Below, piece after piece: positions 1-5,290 of a stretch of DNA of 5,290 nt (its first letter is position 1; the number at the start of each line of letters is the position of its first letter). Made by a program: the position numbers and the translations under genes. A model generated the notes under the pieces. That model was not told the DNA's origin and did no database searches. It saw only the letters and a list, made by a program, of their open reading frames with translations. The DNA is from Phycisphaerales bacterium (lineage in GTDB: Bacteria; Planctomycetota; Phycisphaerae; SM23-33): contig PMBX01000068.1 of the NCBI GenBank assembly GCA_003153915.1, positions 1 to 5,290 on the forward strand, read 5' to 3'.

Positions 1-643
1 GGTCGTAGCCCCAGTTGAAGCAGTCGCCCGCGGCCGCGGCGACGGCGGCGGCCTGGTCGGCGGCGCCCTCGGCCTCGCAGCGGAGAATGGCCTTGGCGGC
101 CTCGACGAGGTTCCGCACGGTCAGGTCGGCCTGGGTGTCTTCGTCGGTGTCTTCCGTCGTCGGGCTGTGACCGGGGCCCGGAACCCGCACGCGGATGGTG
201 CGGCAGCCGGCGCGTTGCCCGGCCTCGATGTCGCGCGGGCTGTCGCCGACCATCCAGCTCTGGGCCAGGTCGATGTCCATCTGGGCGGCGGCCTTGAGGA
301 GCATGCCCGGGCGGGGCTTGCGGAGGTCGGATTCCTTGGCGTACTCGACGACCGTGCCCTCGGGGTGGAAGGGGCAGTAGAACACGGCGTCCAGGTGGGC
401 GCCTCCCTCGGCCAGTTGACGCCGCATCTCGGCGTGGATGGTCTCGAGCTGCTCTTCGGTGATGATCCCGCGGGCCACGCCCGACTGGTTGGTGATGACG
501 ACGAGCTTATAGCCGGCCTGCGCGAGGCTCTTGAGGGCCAGCTCGACGCCGGGGATCAGTTTGACGCTCTCGGGGCTCGAGATGTAGCCGGGGTCTTCGA
601 TCAGCGTGTTGTCCCGGTCGAGGAAGACCGCTTTGGTGGCCAT
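1..643 (-). CDS. gmhB: D-glycero-beta-D-manno-heptose 1,7-bisphosphate 7-phosphatase (HAD family), C-terminus cut by window edge
   Basis: GmhB removes the 7-phosphate of heptose 1,7-bisphosphate in the cytoplasm, between the two HldE steps of ADP-heptose synthesis for the LPS core. I translated 214 residues from the ATG at 643 before the sequence runs off the left edge. The HAD motifs are in order: nucleophile and acid/base Asp9 and Asp11 in FLDRDNTL, motif II ITNQSG (50-55), motif III Lys109 in RKPRPGM, and motif IV GDSPRD (133-138). The start is fixed by a GGAGG 7 nt upstream. It lies 1 nt after the hldE stop, so translational coupling is likely. By alignment with remembered E. coli GmhB, only one of four zinc ligands remains (Cys90); the CxC pair reads Ser105-Asp-Leu107. 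The phosphatase domain should end near residue 187, yet an Ala-rich tail continues past the edge. A related histidinol-phosphate phosphatase is the main alternative, but the hldE neighbour favours GmhB. Confidence 0.9.
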   Translation of the reverse strand, partial: MATKAVFLDRDNTLIEDPGYISSPESVKLIPGVELALKSLAQAGYKLVVITNQSGVARGIITEEQLETIHAEMRRQLAEGGAHLDAVFYCPFHPEGTVVEYAKESDLRKPRPGMLLKAAAQMDIDLAQSWMVGDSPRDIEAGQRAGCRTIRVRVPGPGHSPTTEDTDEDTQADLTVRNLVEAAKAILRCEAEGAADQAAAVAAAAGDCFNWGYD

Positions 644-644
644 G

Positions 645-2171
645 CTATTTCCTCCCGCGCCGCGGCCGCCGCCCGCCCGCCCGGGCCGGCGGCTCGCCGT
701 TGTGCGTGTCCACGATCCGCTGGATGATCTGCGTGGTGCTCAGGCCCTTGACCTCGTCGAGCCCGATCACCGCCCCGCCGTAGGCCTCGACGATCCGGCG
801 CCCGACGATGACCGCCGTCGTGCCGCCCTTGGCCAGCACGTCCGGGCGGAGCAGGCGAAGCAGGGCCTCGGGCGTGTCTTCGTCGAAGATCGTCACGTAG
901 TCCACGCATTCGAGGCAGGCGAGCATTTCCGCCCGCTCGTTCTGTCCGATGATCGGCCGCGTGCGCCCCTTGAGCCGACGCACGCTGGCGTCGGAGTTGA
1001 TCGCCACGACCAGGCACGAGCCGGCCGCCCGCGCCTGTTGGAGATACTTCACGTGCCCCAGGTGCAGCAGGTCGAAGCACCCGTTCGTGAAGACGGTCTT
1101 CTGCCCCTTCTGCCGCCGCCGCTCCAGCAGCAGCGAGAGCGTCCGCCGGTCGAGCACCTTCCCCCGGCGCGTGCCGGCCATCCGGTCCAGTTCGTCGAGC
1201 ACCTGCCCTCGCGTGATGGGGACGAAGCCGGCCTGCTCGACCTGGAGCCCGCCGGCGACGTTGGCCAGGGCGGCCGCCGTCTCGAAGTCCGTCCCCTCCG
1301 CCAGCGCCAGGGCCACCATCGCCAGCACCTGGTCGCCGGCGCCGCTGACGTCGAAGACGGTTCGCGGGCTCGGGTGGGGGATCCGCCGCCCCGGGCCCCC
1401 CGCCGGGTACAGGTACGCGCCTTCCTTGTCCAGGGTGATCAGGACGGCCTTGGCGCCGGCGGCGTCGATGATGGCCCGGGACGCCCGCGCCAGCGAGGCC
1501 TCATCCGTGATCGTCACCCCGGAGGCCAGCGCCGCCTCGTACCGGTTGGGGCACAGCAGCATCGCCCCGCGGTAGCGGCGGTAGTCCTTGATCAGCGCCG
1601 GGTCGACGATCACCGGAACGCCGGCCTTGCCCGCCGCCGCGATCAGCCTCGGCGTCAGGGCGTCGGTAACCATCCCCTTGTTGTGGTCCTGGACGGCGAC
1701 CATGGCCGTCCCTCGCAACTGTCCCTGGAAGGCCCGGAGGATCTTCTTCTGGAGCGCCGCATCGGGCGGCTGCGCCAGTTCGCTGTCGACCCGCAGCAGG
1801 TGCTGGGCGTGGCGGTGCTGGGCCAGCCCCACGTACCGCGCCTTGACGGTCGTCGGGCGGTCGCTCGATCGGATCAGCCCGTGGACCTTCGCGCCCGTCC
1901 GGGCCAGCAGGTGAGTCATCTCGCGCCCGGGCTGGTCGTCGCCGATGAGCCCGATGCAACTGACCCTCGCCCCCAGCGCCAGCAGGGCCGTCGCGACGTG
2001 CCCGGCCCCGCCCGTGGAGCTTTCGCTGTCCACGAAGTTCAGCACGGGCACGGGCGCGTCGGGGCTCAGCCGCTCGGCGTGCCCGCGAATCGTCCGGTCC
2101 AGCATGAAGTCGCCCAGCACGACCACTTTGGGTTGCCCGAACGCGTCGATCTGTCGTATCAGTTCATCCAT
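645..2171 (-). CDS. hldE: Bifunctional heptose 7-phosphate kinase / heptose 1-phosphate adenylyltransferase
   Basis: HldE carries out two cytoplasmic steps towards ADP-L-glycero-D-manno-heptose: C1 phosphorylation of heptose 7-phosphate and, after GmhB, transfer of AMP. The 508 residues hold a PfkB/ribokinase-type kinase at about 1-330 and a cytidylyltransferase-like domain at about 356-488. In the kinase I see LSPDAPVPVL (35-44), GGAGH (54-58), YRGAMLLCPN (200-209) and the GAGD anion hole with catalytic Asp280. In the transferase I see TNGCFDLLHLGH (362-373) with the HxGH nucleotide motif, NSDASVRRLKG (392-402) and LSTTQIIQRI (477-486). The length is close to E. coli HldE, plus a short basic tail (491-508). 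Oddities are His58 where PfkB proteins usually have Asn, and a KGG loop (448-450) followed by Thr-Thr and about two residues shorter than usual. The start is the ATG at 2171; its ribosome binding site is weak. The fused order is that of HldE rather than separate HldA and HldC. Confidence 0.95.
   Translation of the reverse strand: MDELIRQIDAFGQPKVVVLGDFMLDRTIRGHAERLSPDAPVPVLNFVDSESSTGGAGHVATALLALGARVSCIGLIGDDQPGREMTHLLARTGAKVHGLIRSSDRPTTVKARYVGLAQHRHAQHLLRVDSELAQPPDAALQKKILRAFQGQLRGTAMVAVQDHNKGMVTDALTPRLIAAAGKAGVPVIVDPALIKDYRRYRGAMLLCPNRYEAALASGVTITDEASLARASRAIIDAAGAKAVLITLDKEGAYLYPAGGPGRRIPHPSPRTVFDVSGAGDQVLAMVALALAEGTDFETAAALANVAGGLQVEQAGFVPITRGQVLDELDRMAGTRRGKVLDRRTLSLLLERRRQKGQKTVFTNGCFDLLHLGHVKYLQQARAAGSCLVVAINSDASVRRLKGRTRPIIGQNERAEMLACLECVDYVTIFDEDTPEALLRLLRPDVLAKGGTTAVIVGRRIVEAYGGAVIGLDEVKGLSTTQIIQRIVDTHNGEPPARAGGRRPRRGRK
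651..656 (-). promoter_or_regulatory. Shine-Dalgarno of gmhB inside the last codons of hldE
   Basis: The minus strand reads GGGAGG here, 7 nt before the gmhB ATG at 643. It lies inside the Gly-Arg-Lys codons that end hldE. Ribosomes finishing hldE would therefore pass over the gmhB initiation site, which suggests coupled translation of the two heptose enzymes. Confidence 0.75.
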
Positions 2172-2187
2172 GAGGTCGGCTCGAAAC

Positions 2188-2209
2188 GGCGACAGAAAAC
2201 CTGTCCGCC
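2188..2209 (-). promoter_or_regulatory. Hairpin in the hldE leader
   Basis: On the minus strand GGCGGACAG pairs with CTGTCGCC across the short loop GTTTT, giving an 8-bp stem with one bulged G. It lies in the 70-nt gap between lpxK and hldE, ending 16 nt before the hldE ATG. No U-tract follows, so it is not a standard intrinsic terminator. It could stabilise the mRNA 5' end or tune hldE translation. Function is inferred, and chance pairing in GC-rich DNA is possible. Confidence 0.35.
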
Positions 2210-2211
2210 AG

Positions 2212-2241
2212 ATGATACACGCCGGCGGGCCTCTGGAGCAA
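2212..2241 (-). promoter_or_regulatory. Possible weak internal sigma-70 promoter for hldE-gmhB
   Basis: The minus strand has TTGCTC (2241-2236), an 18-nt spacer and TATCAT (2217-2212). The -10 matches consensus at 5 of 6 positions but the -35 at only 3 of 6. Transcription from here would start just before the leader hairpin and leave roughly 35 nt of 5' UTR before hldE. It is a candidate for separate control of the heptose genes, and the evidence is thin. Confidence 0.25.
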
Positions 2242-3279
2242 TCATCGGGAAACCGCCGCGTCGAGCTTTGGCGTAAGTTCCCGCTCGCCGGCGACGAACC
2301 GGATCTCGACGGCCAGCCGCCAAAGCGTCCCGCCCTGCCCGAGGCGGGCCAGCTTGACGTAATCTTTTTCCGTGGTAATGAGGGCCTCGGCCCCGGCGGC
2401 GCTCGCCCGGGCCTCCAGGCCCGCCAGGCCGGCCCGGCTGTAGGCGGCGTGGTCGCCCAGGCTCACCGTCCCGGCCAGCACCGCCCCCAGCCCCTCGAGC
2501 GTCCGGAAGAACGCCCCCCGGTTGCCCAGCCCGCAAAAGGCCAGCACCCGCCGCCCGGCCAGGGCGTCGGTCCCTCGCCGCGTGCCGGCCTCGTCGATCA
2601 CCGCCACGGGCCGGTGGACCGCCCGCGCCACCGCCGCCGCCGGCGCCGCCGCCCGCACCCGCCGCTCCATCGCCGCCAGGGCCGCCTCGTCGGCCAGGTC
2701 GCACCGCGTCAGCACCACCGCCTGGGCGTCCCGGATCGCCCAGAGCCCTTCCCGCAAGAGCCCGCACGGCGGGCAGTGCAGCGTGCCCACGGGCCTCGTG
2801 GCGTCTAACAACACCATGTTGAAATCCCGCCGCAGGCGCAGGTGTTGGAATCCGTCGTCCATGACACACACGTCGGCCCCCATCGCCACGGCGGCCGCCG
2901 CCCCGGCGACGCGATCGCCCTGCACGACCACCTCGGCCCCCGTCAGGGCCTTGAGAAGCTCGGCCTCCTCGCTGAGGCCCCCGACGGCCTTGTACCCGCG
3001 CGTGAGTATCGCCGGCCTTCGCCCCTGCTGCTGGAGGTGCTTGACCACCCAGGCCACCATCGGCGTCTTGCCCGTCCCGCCGGTGGTGATGTTGCCGATG
3101 GAAATAACCGGCGCCGCGGCGGAATGAGACGCCAAGACGCCCATGCGATAGGCCCAGCGACGCAGTCTCGCCACGGCGGAATAGGGAACGGCGCACGCGC
3201 CCATCACCAGGCGGGCCAGTTTGGCGCCAGGGGCCTTGGAATCGCCGCTCAGGATGTCCATCGCCGCATTTTGGACCAT
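2242..3279 (-). CDS. lpxK: Tetraacyldisaccharide 4'-kinase (lipid A 4'-kinase)
   Basis: LpxK transfers the ATP gamma-phosphate to the 4' position of the tetraacyl disaccharide 1-phosphate, giving lipid IVA at the cytoplasmic face of the inner membrane. Diagnostic features are the P-loop SIGNITTGGTGKTP (60-73), RGYK (94-97), the DDGFQHLRLRRD block (141-152) and TTEKDYVKL (302-310) near the C-terminus. The 345 residues are a usual length for the family. An N-terminal stretch at about 19-50, with basic and hydrophobic residues, fits the membrane-associated helix of LpxK. The start is uncertain by six codons. The ATG at 3279 has a GGTGA only 4 nt upstream, while the internal ATG at 3261 (MDILSG) gives a more family-like N-terminus but has no ribosome binding site. 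The middle and C-terminal part (about 196-300) is very Ala/Arg-rich, reflecting strong GC pressure. It lies 57 nt after icd and 70 nt before hldE. Confidence 0.95.
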   Translation of the reverse strand: MVQNAAMDILSGDSKAPGAKLARLVMGACAVPYSAVARLRRWAYRMGVLASHSAAAPVISIGNITTGGTGKTPMVAWVVKHLQQQGRRPAILTRGYKAVGGLSEEAELLKALTGAEVVVQGDRVAGAAAAVAMGADVCVMDDGFQHLRLRRDFNMVLLDATRPVGTLHCPPCGLLREGLWAIRDAQAVVLTRCDLADEAALAAMERRVRAAAPAAAVARAVHRPVAVIDEAGTRRGTDALAGRRVLAFCGLGNRGAFFRTLEGLGAVLAGTVSLGDHAAYSRAGLAGLEARASAAGAEALITTEKDYVKLARLGQGGTLWRLAVEIRFVAGERELTPKLDAAVSR

Positions 3280-3336
3280 CGACTCACCGCAAGTGTGGGT
3301 AAGTACGGACCGCTCGACGGCGTCGCAACGATTCGT

Positions 3337-4449
3337 TTATCGCATCTTGGCGATGATCGCATCGGCCATTTGGCTGGTTCCGACGGCAGAGGGATCGTCG
3401 CGATTGGGCTTCATGTCGTAGGTAACGGACTTTCCCTCGGCGATGACGGCGGAGACGGCGCGTTCCAGCCGGTCGGCGGCGGATTTCTCACCCAGGTAAC
3501 GCAGCATCAACATGCCCGACAGGATCAAGGCCGTCGGGTTGACCTTGTTGAGGCCCTTGTACTTGGGGGCGCTGCCGTGGGTGGCCTCGAAGACCGCCCC
3601 GTGGTCGCCGATATTGGCCCCTGGCGCGACGCCCAGCCCGCCGACCAGCCCCGCGCAGAGGTCAGAGAGGATGTCGCCGTAAAGGTTGGGCAGCACCAGC
3701 ACGTCGTAAAGCTGGGGCTTCTGCACAAGCTGCATACACATGTTGTCCACCAGCATCTGCTCGAAGGCCACGTCGCCGTATCCGGCGGCGACTTGCGAAG
3801 CAACCGCCTGGAACAGACCGTCGGTGTGCTTCATGATGTTGGCCTTGTGGATGGCTGTAACTTTCTTTCGGCCGTTGGCGCGGGCGTAATCGAAGGCGAA
3901 CTTCACGATCCGCGTGGTGTTCTCCACGCTGATGGGCTTGATCGACACGCCGGTTGTGGCCGGGGAGGTCTTGATCTTGCGGTCGCTGGACAAGCGATTG
4001 ATCTGGGCGATCAGTTCGGCTGTCTCGGGCGCGCCTGCGGCAAATTCCACACCCGCGTAAAGGTCCTCGGTGTTCTCGCGGACGATGACCAGGTCGATGT
4101 CCTTGTAATGGCCGCGGACGCCAGGGTAGGTCTTACAGGGGCGCAGGCAGGCGTAGAGGTCCAGCGTCTGGCGGAGCAGTACGTTGACGGAACGGAAGCC
4201 CTTTCCGATGGGCGTGGTGATGGGGGCCTTCAGCGTCGCATCGCTGCCGCGGACGGTGTCGATGGTTTCCTGTGGCATGGGCGTGCCGTATTTGTCCATG
4301 ATGTCCACGCCCGCCTGGCAGTCGCGCCATTGGATGGTTCCCCCGCCGCTCGTGGCGGCCAAGGCCGCGTCGATGCACCGCCGGGCGGCGGCGGCGAGTT
4401 CAGGGCCTGTTCCGTCACCGAGAATCAATGCCACGTTGTGTGTCGTCAT
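3337..4449 (-). CDS. icd: Isocitrate dehydrogenase, isocitrate/isopropylmalate dehydrogenase family
   Basis: This beta-decarboxylating dehydrogenase should oxidise isocitrate to 2-oxoglutarate in the TCA cycle. The protein is 370 residues from the ATG at 4449. The substrate loop RSVNVLLRQTLDLYACLRP (86-104) carries the Ser-x-Asn-x3-Arg pattern of isocitrate dehydrogenases (Ser87, Asn89, Arg93, Arg103), which argues against isopropylmalate or homoisocitrate dehydrogenase. Also visible are RENTEDLYAG with Tyr131, HKANIMKHTDG with Lys202, and metal-binding aspartates Asp235, Asp259 and Asp263. Lys296-Tyr297 in HGSAPKY and Tyr344 in VTYD match the NADP-selecting residues of E. coli Icd (Lys344, Tyr345, Tyr391); the fourth, Arg395, aligns with Pro. 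An ATG at 4512 would add 21 residues, but it lies in the likely -35 box. The 4449 ATG has AAGGAG 11 nt upstream and starts directly with the Rossmann-like NVALILGDGTGPE. Confidence 0.9.
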   Translation of the reverse strand: MTTHNVALILGDGTGPELAAAARRCIDAALAATSGGGTIQWRDCQAGVDIMDKYGTPMPQETIDTVRGSDATLKAPITTPIGKGFRSVNVLLRQTLDLYACLRPCKTYPGVRGHYKDIDLVIVRENTEDLYAGVEFAAGAPETAELIAQINRLSSDRKIKTSPATTGVSIKPISVENTTRIVKFAFDYARANGRKKVTAIHKANIMKHTDGLFQAVASQVAAGYGDVAFEQMLVDNMCMQLVQKPQLYDVLVLPNLYGDILSDLCAGLVGGLGVAPGANIGDHGAVFEATHGSAPKYKGLNKVNPTALILSGMLMLRYLGEKSAADRLERAVSAVIAEGKSVTYDMKPNRDDPSAVGTSQMADAIIAKMR

Positions 4450-4460
4450 GGGCAAATGGT

Positions 4461-4466
4461 CTCCTT
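4461..4466 (-). promoter_or_regulatory. Shine-Dalgarno deciding the icd start
   Basis: The minus strand reads AAGGAG, 11 nt before the ATG at 4449. The spacing is slightly long. It supports 4449 over the longer frame beginning at 4512. Confidence 0.6.
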
Positions 4467-4483
4467 CCAGCCAGAAGGGTCGG

Positions 4484-4512
4484 ATGCTACCAAGCCGCTC
4501 CAGCATGGTCAA
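4484..4512 (-). promoter_or_regulatory. Probable sigma-70 promoter of icd (and perhaps lpxK-hldE-gmhB)
   Basis: The minus strand carries TTGACC (4512-4507), a 17-nt spacer and TAGCAT (4489-4484). The -35 matches at 5 of 6 positions and the -10 at 4 of 6. Transcription would begin near 4477 and give a leader of about 28 nt before the icd ATG. Because the spacings to lpxK and hldE lack obvious terminators, this promoter could serve the whole minus-strand run. Confidence 0.5.
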
Positions 4513-4591
4513 CGCTCAGTCGGAGCAGGGTCTCTCCGTCGGCGGACTTATATGACAAGAAATGAAAGTCCAAGGTGGCGGAGGCGATGGC

Positions 4592-4619
4592 TTGACATGC
4601 CTTGGGCGGTTGTTATGAT
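4592..4619 (+). promoter_or_regulatory. Near-consensus sigma-70 promoter of the LysM lipoprotein gene
   Basis: A perfect TTGACA (4592-4597) is separated by 16 nt from TATGAT (4614-4619, 5 of 6 matches). Transcription should start near 4626, leaving a leader of about 29 nt that contains a G-run and the ribosome binding site AAAGGA (4643-4648), 6 nt before the ATG at 4655. It diverges from the icd promoter. The 205-bp gap between the two genes holds these promoters and nothing else that I recognise. Confidence 0.75.
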
Positions 4620-4654
4620 TCGCTGGTTATGGTTGGGGGGCGAAAGGATTCGAT

Positions 4655-5026
4655 ATGCGATACGCAGTGGCACTGATGTTGTTGCTGTCGGTGATGGTGA
4701 TGGTCGGCTGCAAGCCGCAGGCCAAGGGGCCGCAGACGACTTCGGTGGAGCCTCCGGCCCACCCGATGGAGTCGTTGGCACCGGCGTCGGACACGACTCC
4801 GCCGCCTCCGGCGATGGCTGCCTCGCCCCAGGTGGTCGAGACTTCCACCCCCAAGCCGCTGGTCCCGCCGCGAACCTACACGGTGGAAAAGGGCGACACG
4901 ATCTACAAGATCGCGCGGAAGTTCTTCAATACCGATGCGCGGGCCAAGGACATCATCGCGGCCAATCCGGGCATTGACGCCAACCACATCAAGGTCGGCC
5001 AGGTCATAAACCTGCCCGAGAAATAG
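4655..5026 (+). CDS. LysM-domain lipoprotein, probably peptidoglycan-binding
   Basis: This 123-residue protein starts with a lipoprotein-type signal: Arg2, a hydrophobic stretch (4-17) and Cys19 in MVGC, which would be lipidated after cleavage. The -3 position is Met rather than Leu, so the lipobox is slightly off consensus. Residues 20-72 form a low-complexity linker rich in Pro, Ser, Thr and Ala. Residues 74-121 form a single LysM domain, with YTVEKGDTIYKIARKFF at its start and the closing IKVGQVINLP. LysM domains bind N-acetylglucosamine-containing polymers, so the protein probably tethers an envelope membrane to peptidoglycan; no enzymatic domain is present. The start is supported by AAAGGA 6 nt upstream and by a strong promoter. 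The recG gene begins 28 nt after its stop with no terminator between, so the two may be cotranscribed. The precise role is unknown. Confidence 0.87.
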   Translation: MRYAVALMLLLSVMVMVGCKPQAKGPQTTSVEPPAHPMESLAPASDTTPPPPAMAASPQVVETSTPKPLVPPRTYTVEKGDTIYKIARKFFNTDARAKDIIAANPGIDANHIKVGQVINLPEK

Positions 5027-5054
5027 GCGCCACCGGGACGCCTGGGCGAGTCTC

Positions 5055-5290
5055 GTGGGTTCGATCACACTCGACACGCCGGTCCGATACGTCAAGGGAG
5101 TCGGACCGGTCCGCGCCGAGCAGTTGGTCCATCTGGGCGTCGCCACGCTGGAAGACCTGCTAACGTACTTCCCCAGGCGGTTCGACCTCCGTCGCCAGGT
5201 CCAGCCTATTAGTGCGTTGCGCGGCGATGAGCCGGCCGCCACGGTGGCTGGGGAAGTCCTGGCCGTCGAGGAGAAACGGTACGGCAAGCG
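5055..5290 (+). CDS. recG: ATP-dependent DNA helicase RecG, N-terminal fragment cut by window edge
   Basis: RecG remodels stalled replication forks and Holliday junctions as a cytoplasmic double-strand DNA translocase. Only the first 78 codons are present. They read LDTPVRYVKGVGPVRAEQL (6-24), then GVATLEDLLTYFPRRF (28-43), ISALRGDE (52-59) and VAGEVLAVEEKRYGKR (63-78). This is the start of the RecG wedge domain: a helix-hairpin-helix-like KGVGP segment, the LLTYFPRRF block and the first OB-fold strand. The helicase motifs would lie beyond the right edge. The start is a GTG at 5055. No ATG, GTG or TTG lies in frame shortly upstream, and the preceding GCGAG is a weak ribosome binding site. It follows the LysM gene by 28 nt. 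The match to the family is clear, although the helicase core is not in view. Confidence 0.92.
   Translation, partial: MGSITLDTPVRYVKGVGPVRAEQLVHLGVATLEDLLTYFPRRFDLRRQVQPISALRGDEPAATVAGEVLAVEEKRYGK
5079..5109 (+). repeat. 9-bp perfect inverted repeat in the first codons of recG
   Basis: CCGGTCCGA (5079-5087) is the exact reverse complement of TCGGACCGG (5101-5109), with a 13-nt loop between. The arms fall in codons 9-19 of recG. They overlap a direct repeat of CCGGTCCG (5079-5086 and 5106-5113) that encodes Pro-Val-Arg twice, so the symmetry may follow from codon choice. An mRNA hairpin here could affect initiation at the weak GTG start. Confidence 0.35.

Noticed and set aside
606..2276. Long plus-strand open frame opposite hldE (556 codons)
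   Set aside because: It is antisense to hldE and part of gmhB, has no recognisable domain, and is rich in Arg, Pro, Gly and Asp as expected from a GC-rich complement. The minus-strand frame matches HldE along its full length.
2159..3196. Second minus-strand frame overlapping lpxK (345 codons)
   Set aside because: It is the shifted frame of lpxK, is dominated by Gly and Arg, and has none of the LpxK motifs found in the other frame.
3280..3336. Promoter or terminator between icd and lpxK
   Set aside because: TTGCGA with TACTTA at 17-nt spacing has only 2 of 6 matches in the -10. No stem followed by a U-tract is present.
4450..4512. N-terminal extension of icd from the ATG at 4512
   Set aside because: This ATG overlaps the likely -35 box, has no good ribosome binding site, and adds 21 residues not expected before the NVALILGDGTGPE strand.
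4547..4573. Alternative icd promoter, TTGGAC and TATAAG on the minus strand
   Set aside because: The spacer is only 15 nt, and the TTGACC-17-TAGCAT pair closer to the gene fits better. It could be a minor second start.
2842..4977. Long plus-strand open frame of 711 codons across lpxK, icd and the LysM gene
   Set aside because: It runs antisense to two clear genes, crosses the divergent promoter region and overlaps the LysM gene in another frame. It contains no known motif.
4613..5287. Minus-strand open frame opposite the LysM gene and recG (224 codons)
   Set aside because: It is antisense to two genes with clear domain matches and is Arg/His-rich with no known motif.
1..5290. A new defence, mobile or signalling system
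   Set aside because: All six genes belong to known families. I saw no transposase, integrase, terminal repeats, array-like repeats, or orphan gene of unknown family.

Overview
The window comes from a GC-rich, Gram-negative-type bacterium. The LPS genes (lpxK, hldE, gmhB) imply an outer membrane with lipid A and probably a heptose-containing core. The flavour of the proteins would fit a Planctomycetes/Phycisphaerae-like lineage. That placement is an impression from sequence style, not a demonstrated assignment.

Layout: the left 4.5 kb is a minus-strand run of four genes, transcribed right to left: icd (isocitrate dehydrogenase, 4449-3337), lpxK (lipid A 4'-kinase, 3279-2242), hldE (bifunctional heptose kinase/adenylyltransferase, 2171-645) and gmhB (heptose bisphosphate phosphatase, from 643 and off the left edge). 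Spacings are 57, 70 and 1 nt, and no clear intrinsic terminator lies between them. A 205-bp divergent intergenic region (4450-4654) follows. On the plus strand come a small LysM lipoprotein gene (4655-5026) and, 28 nt later, the first 78 codons of recG (5055 to the right edge). The gmhB and recG genes are cut by the window ends. There is no gene-free stretch above 300 bases. No RNA gene, mobile element, CRISPR array or origin was seen.

How they work together: HldE phosphorylates heptose 7-phosphate at C1, GmhB removes the 7-phosphate, and HldE then adenylylates the 1-phosphate to give ADP-heptose for the LPS core. LpxK adds the 4'-phosphate to the lipid A disaccharide. The LysM lipoprotein would bind peptidoglycan, so five of the six genes except icd and recG concern the envelope (four in all). 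The icd gene is a TCA-cycle enzyme whose link to the LPS genes looks positional only.

The region is mostly ordinary housekeeping and envelope biosynthesis, and I found no convincing new system. The points worth a second look are residue-level departures in GmhB (zinc site lost) and HldE (Asn-to-His in the PfkB signature, a shortened KGG loop), an NADP-type coenzyme signature in a short IDH, a hairpin in the hldE leader, and a near-consensus sigma-70 promoter in front of the LysM gene.
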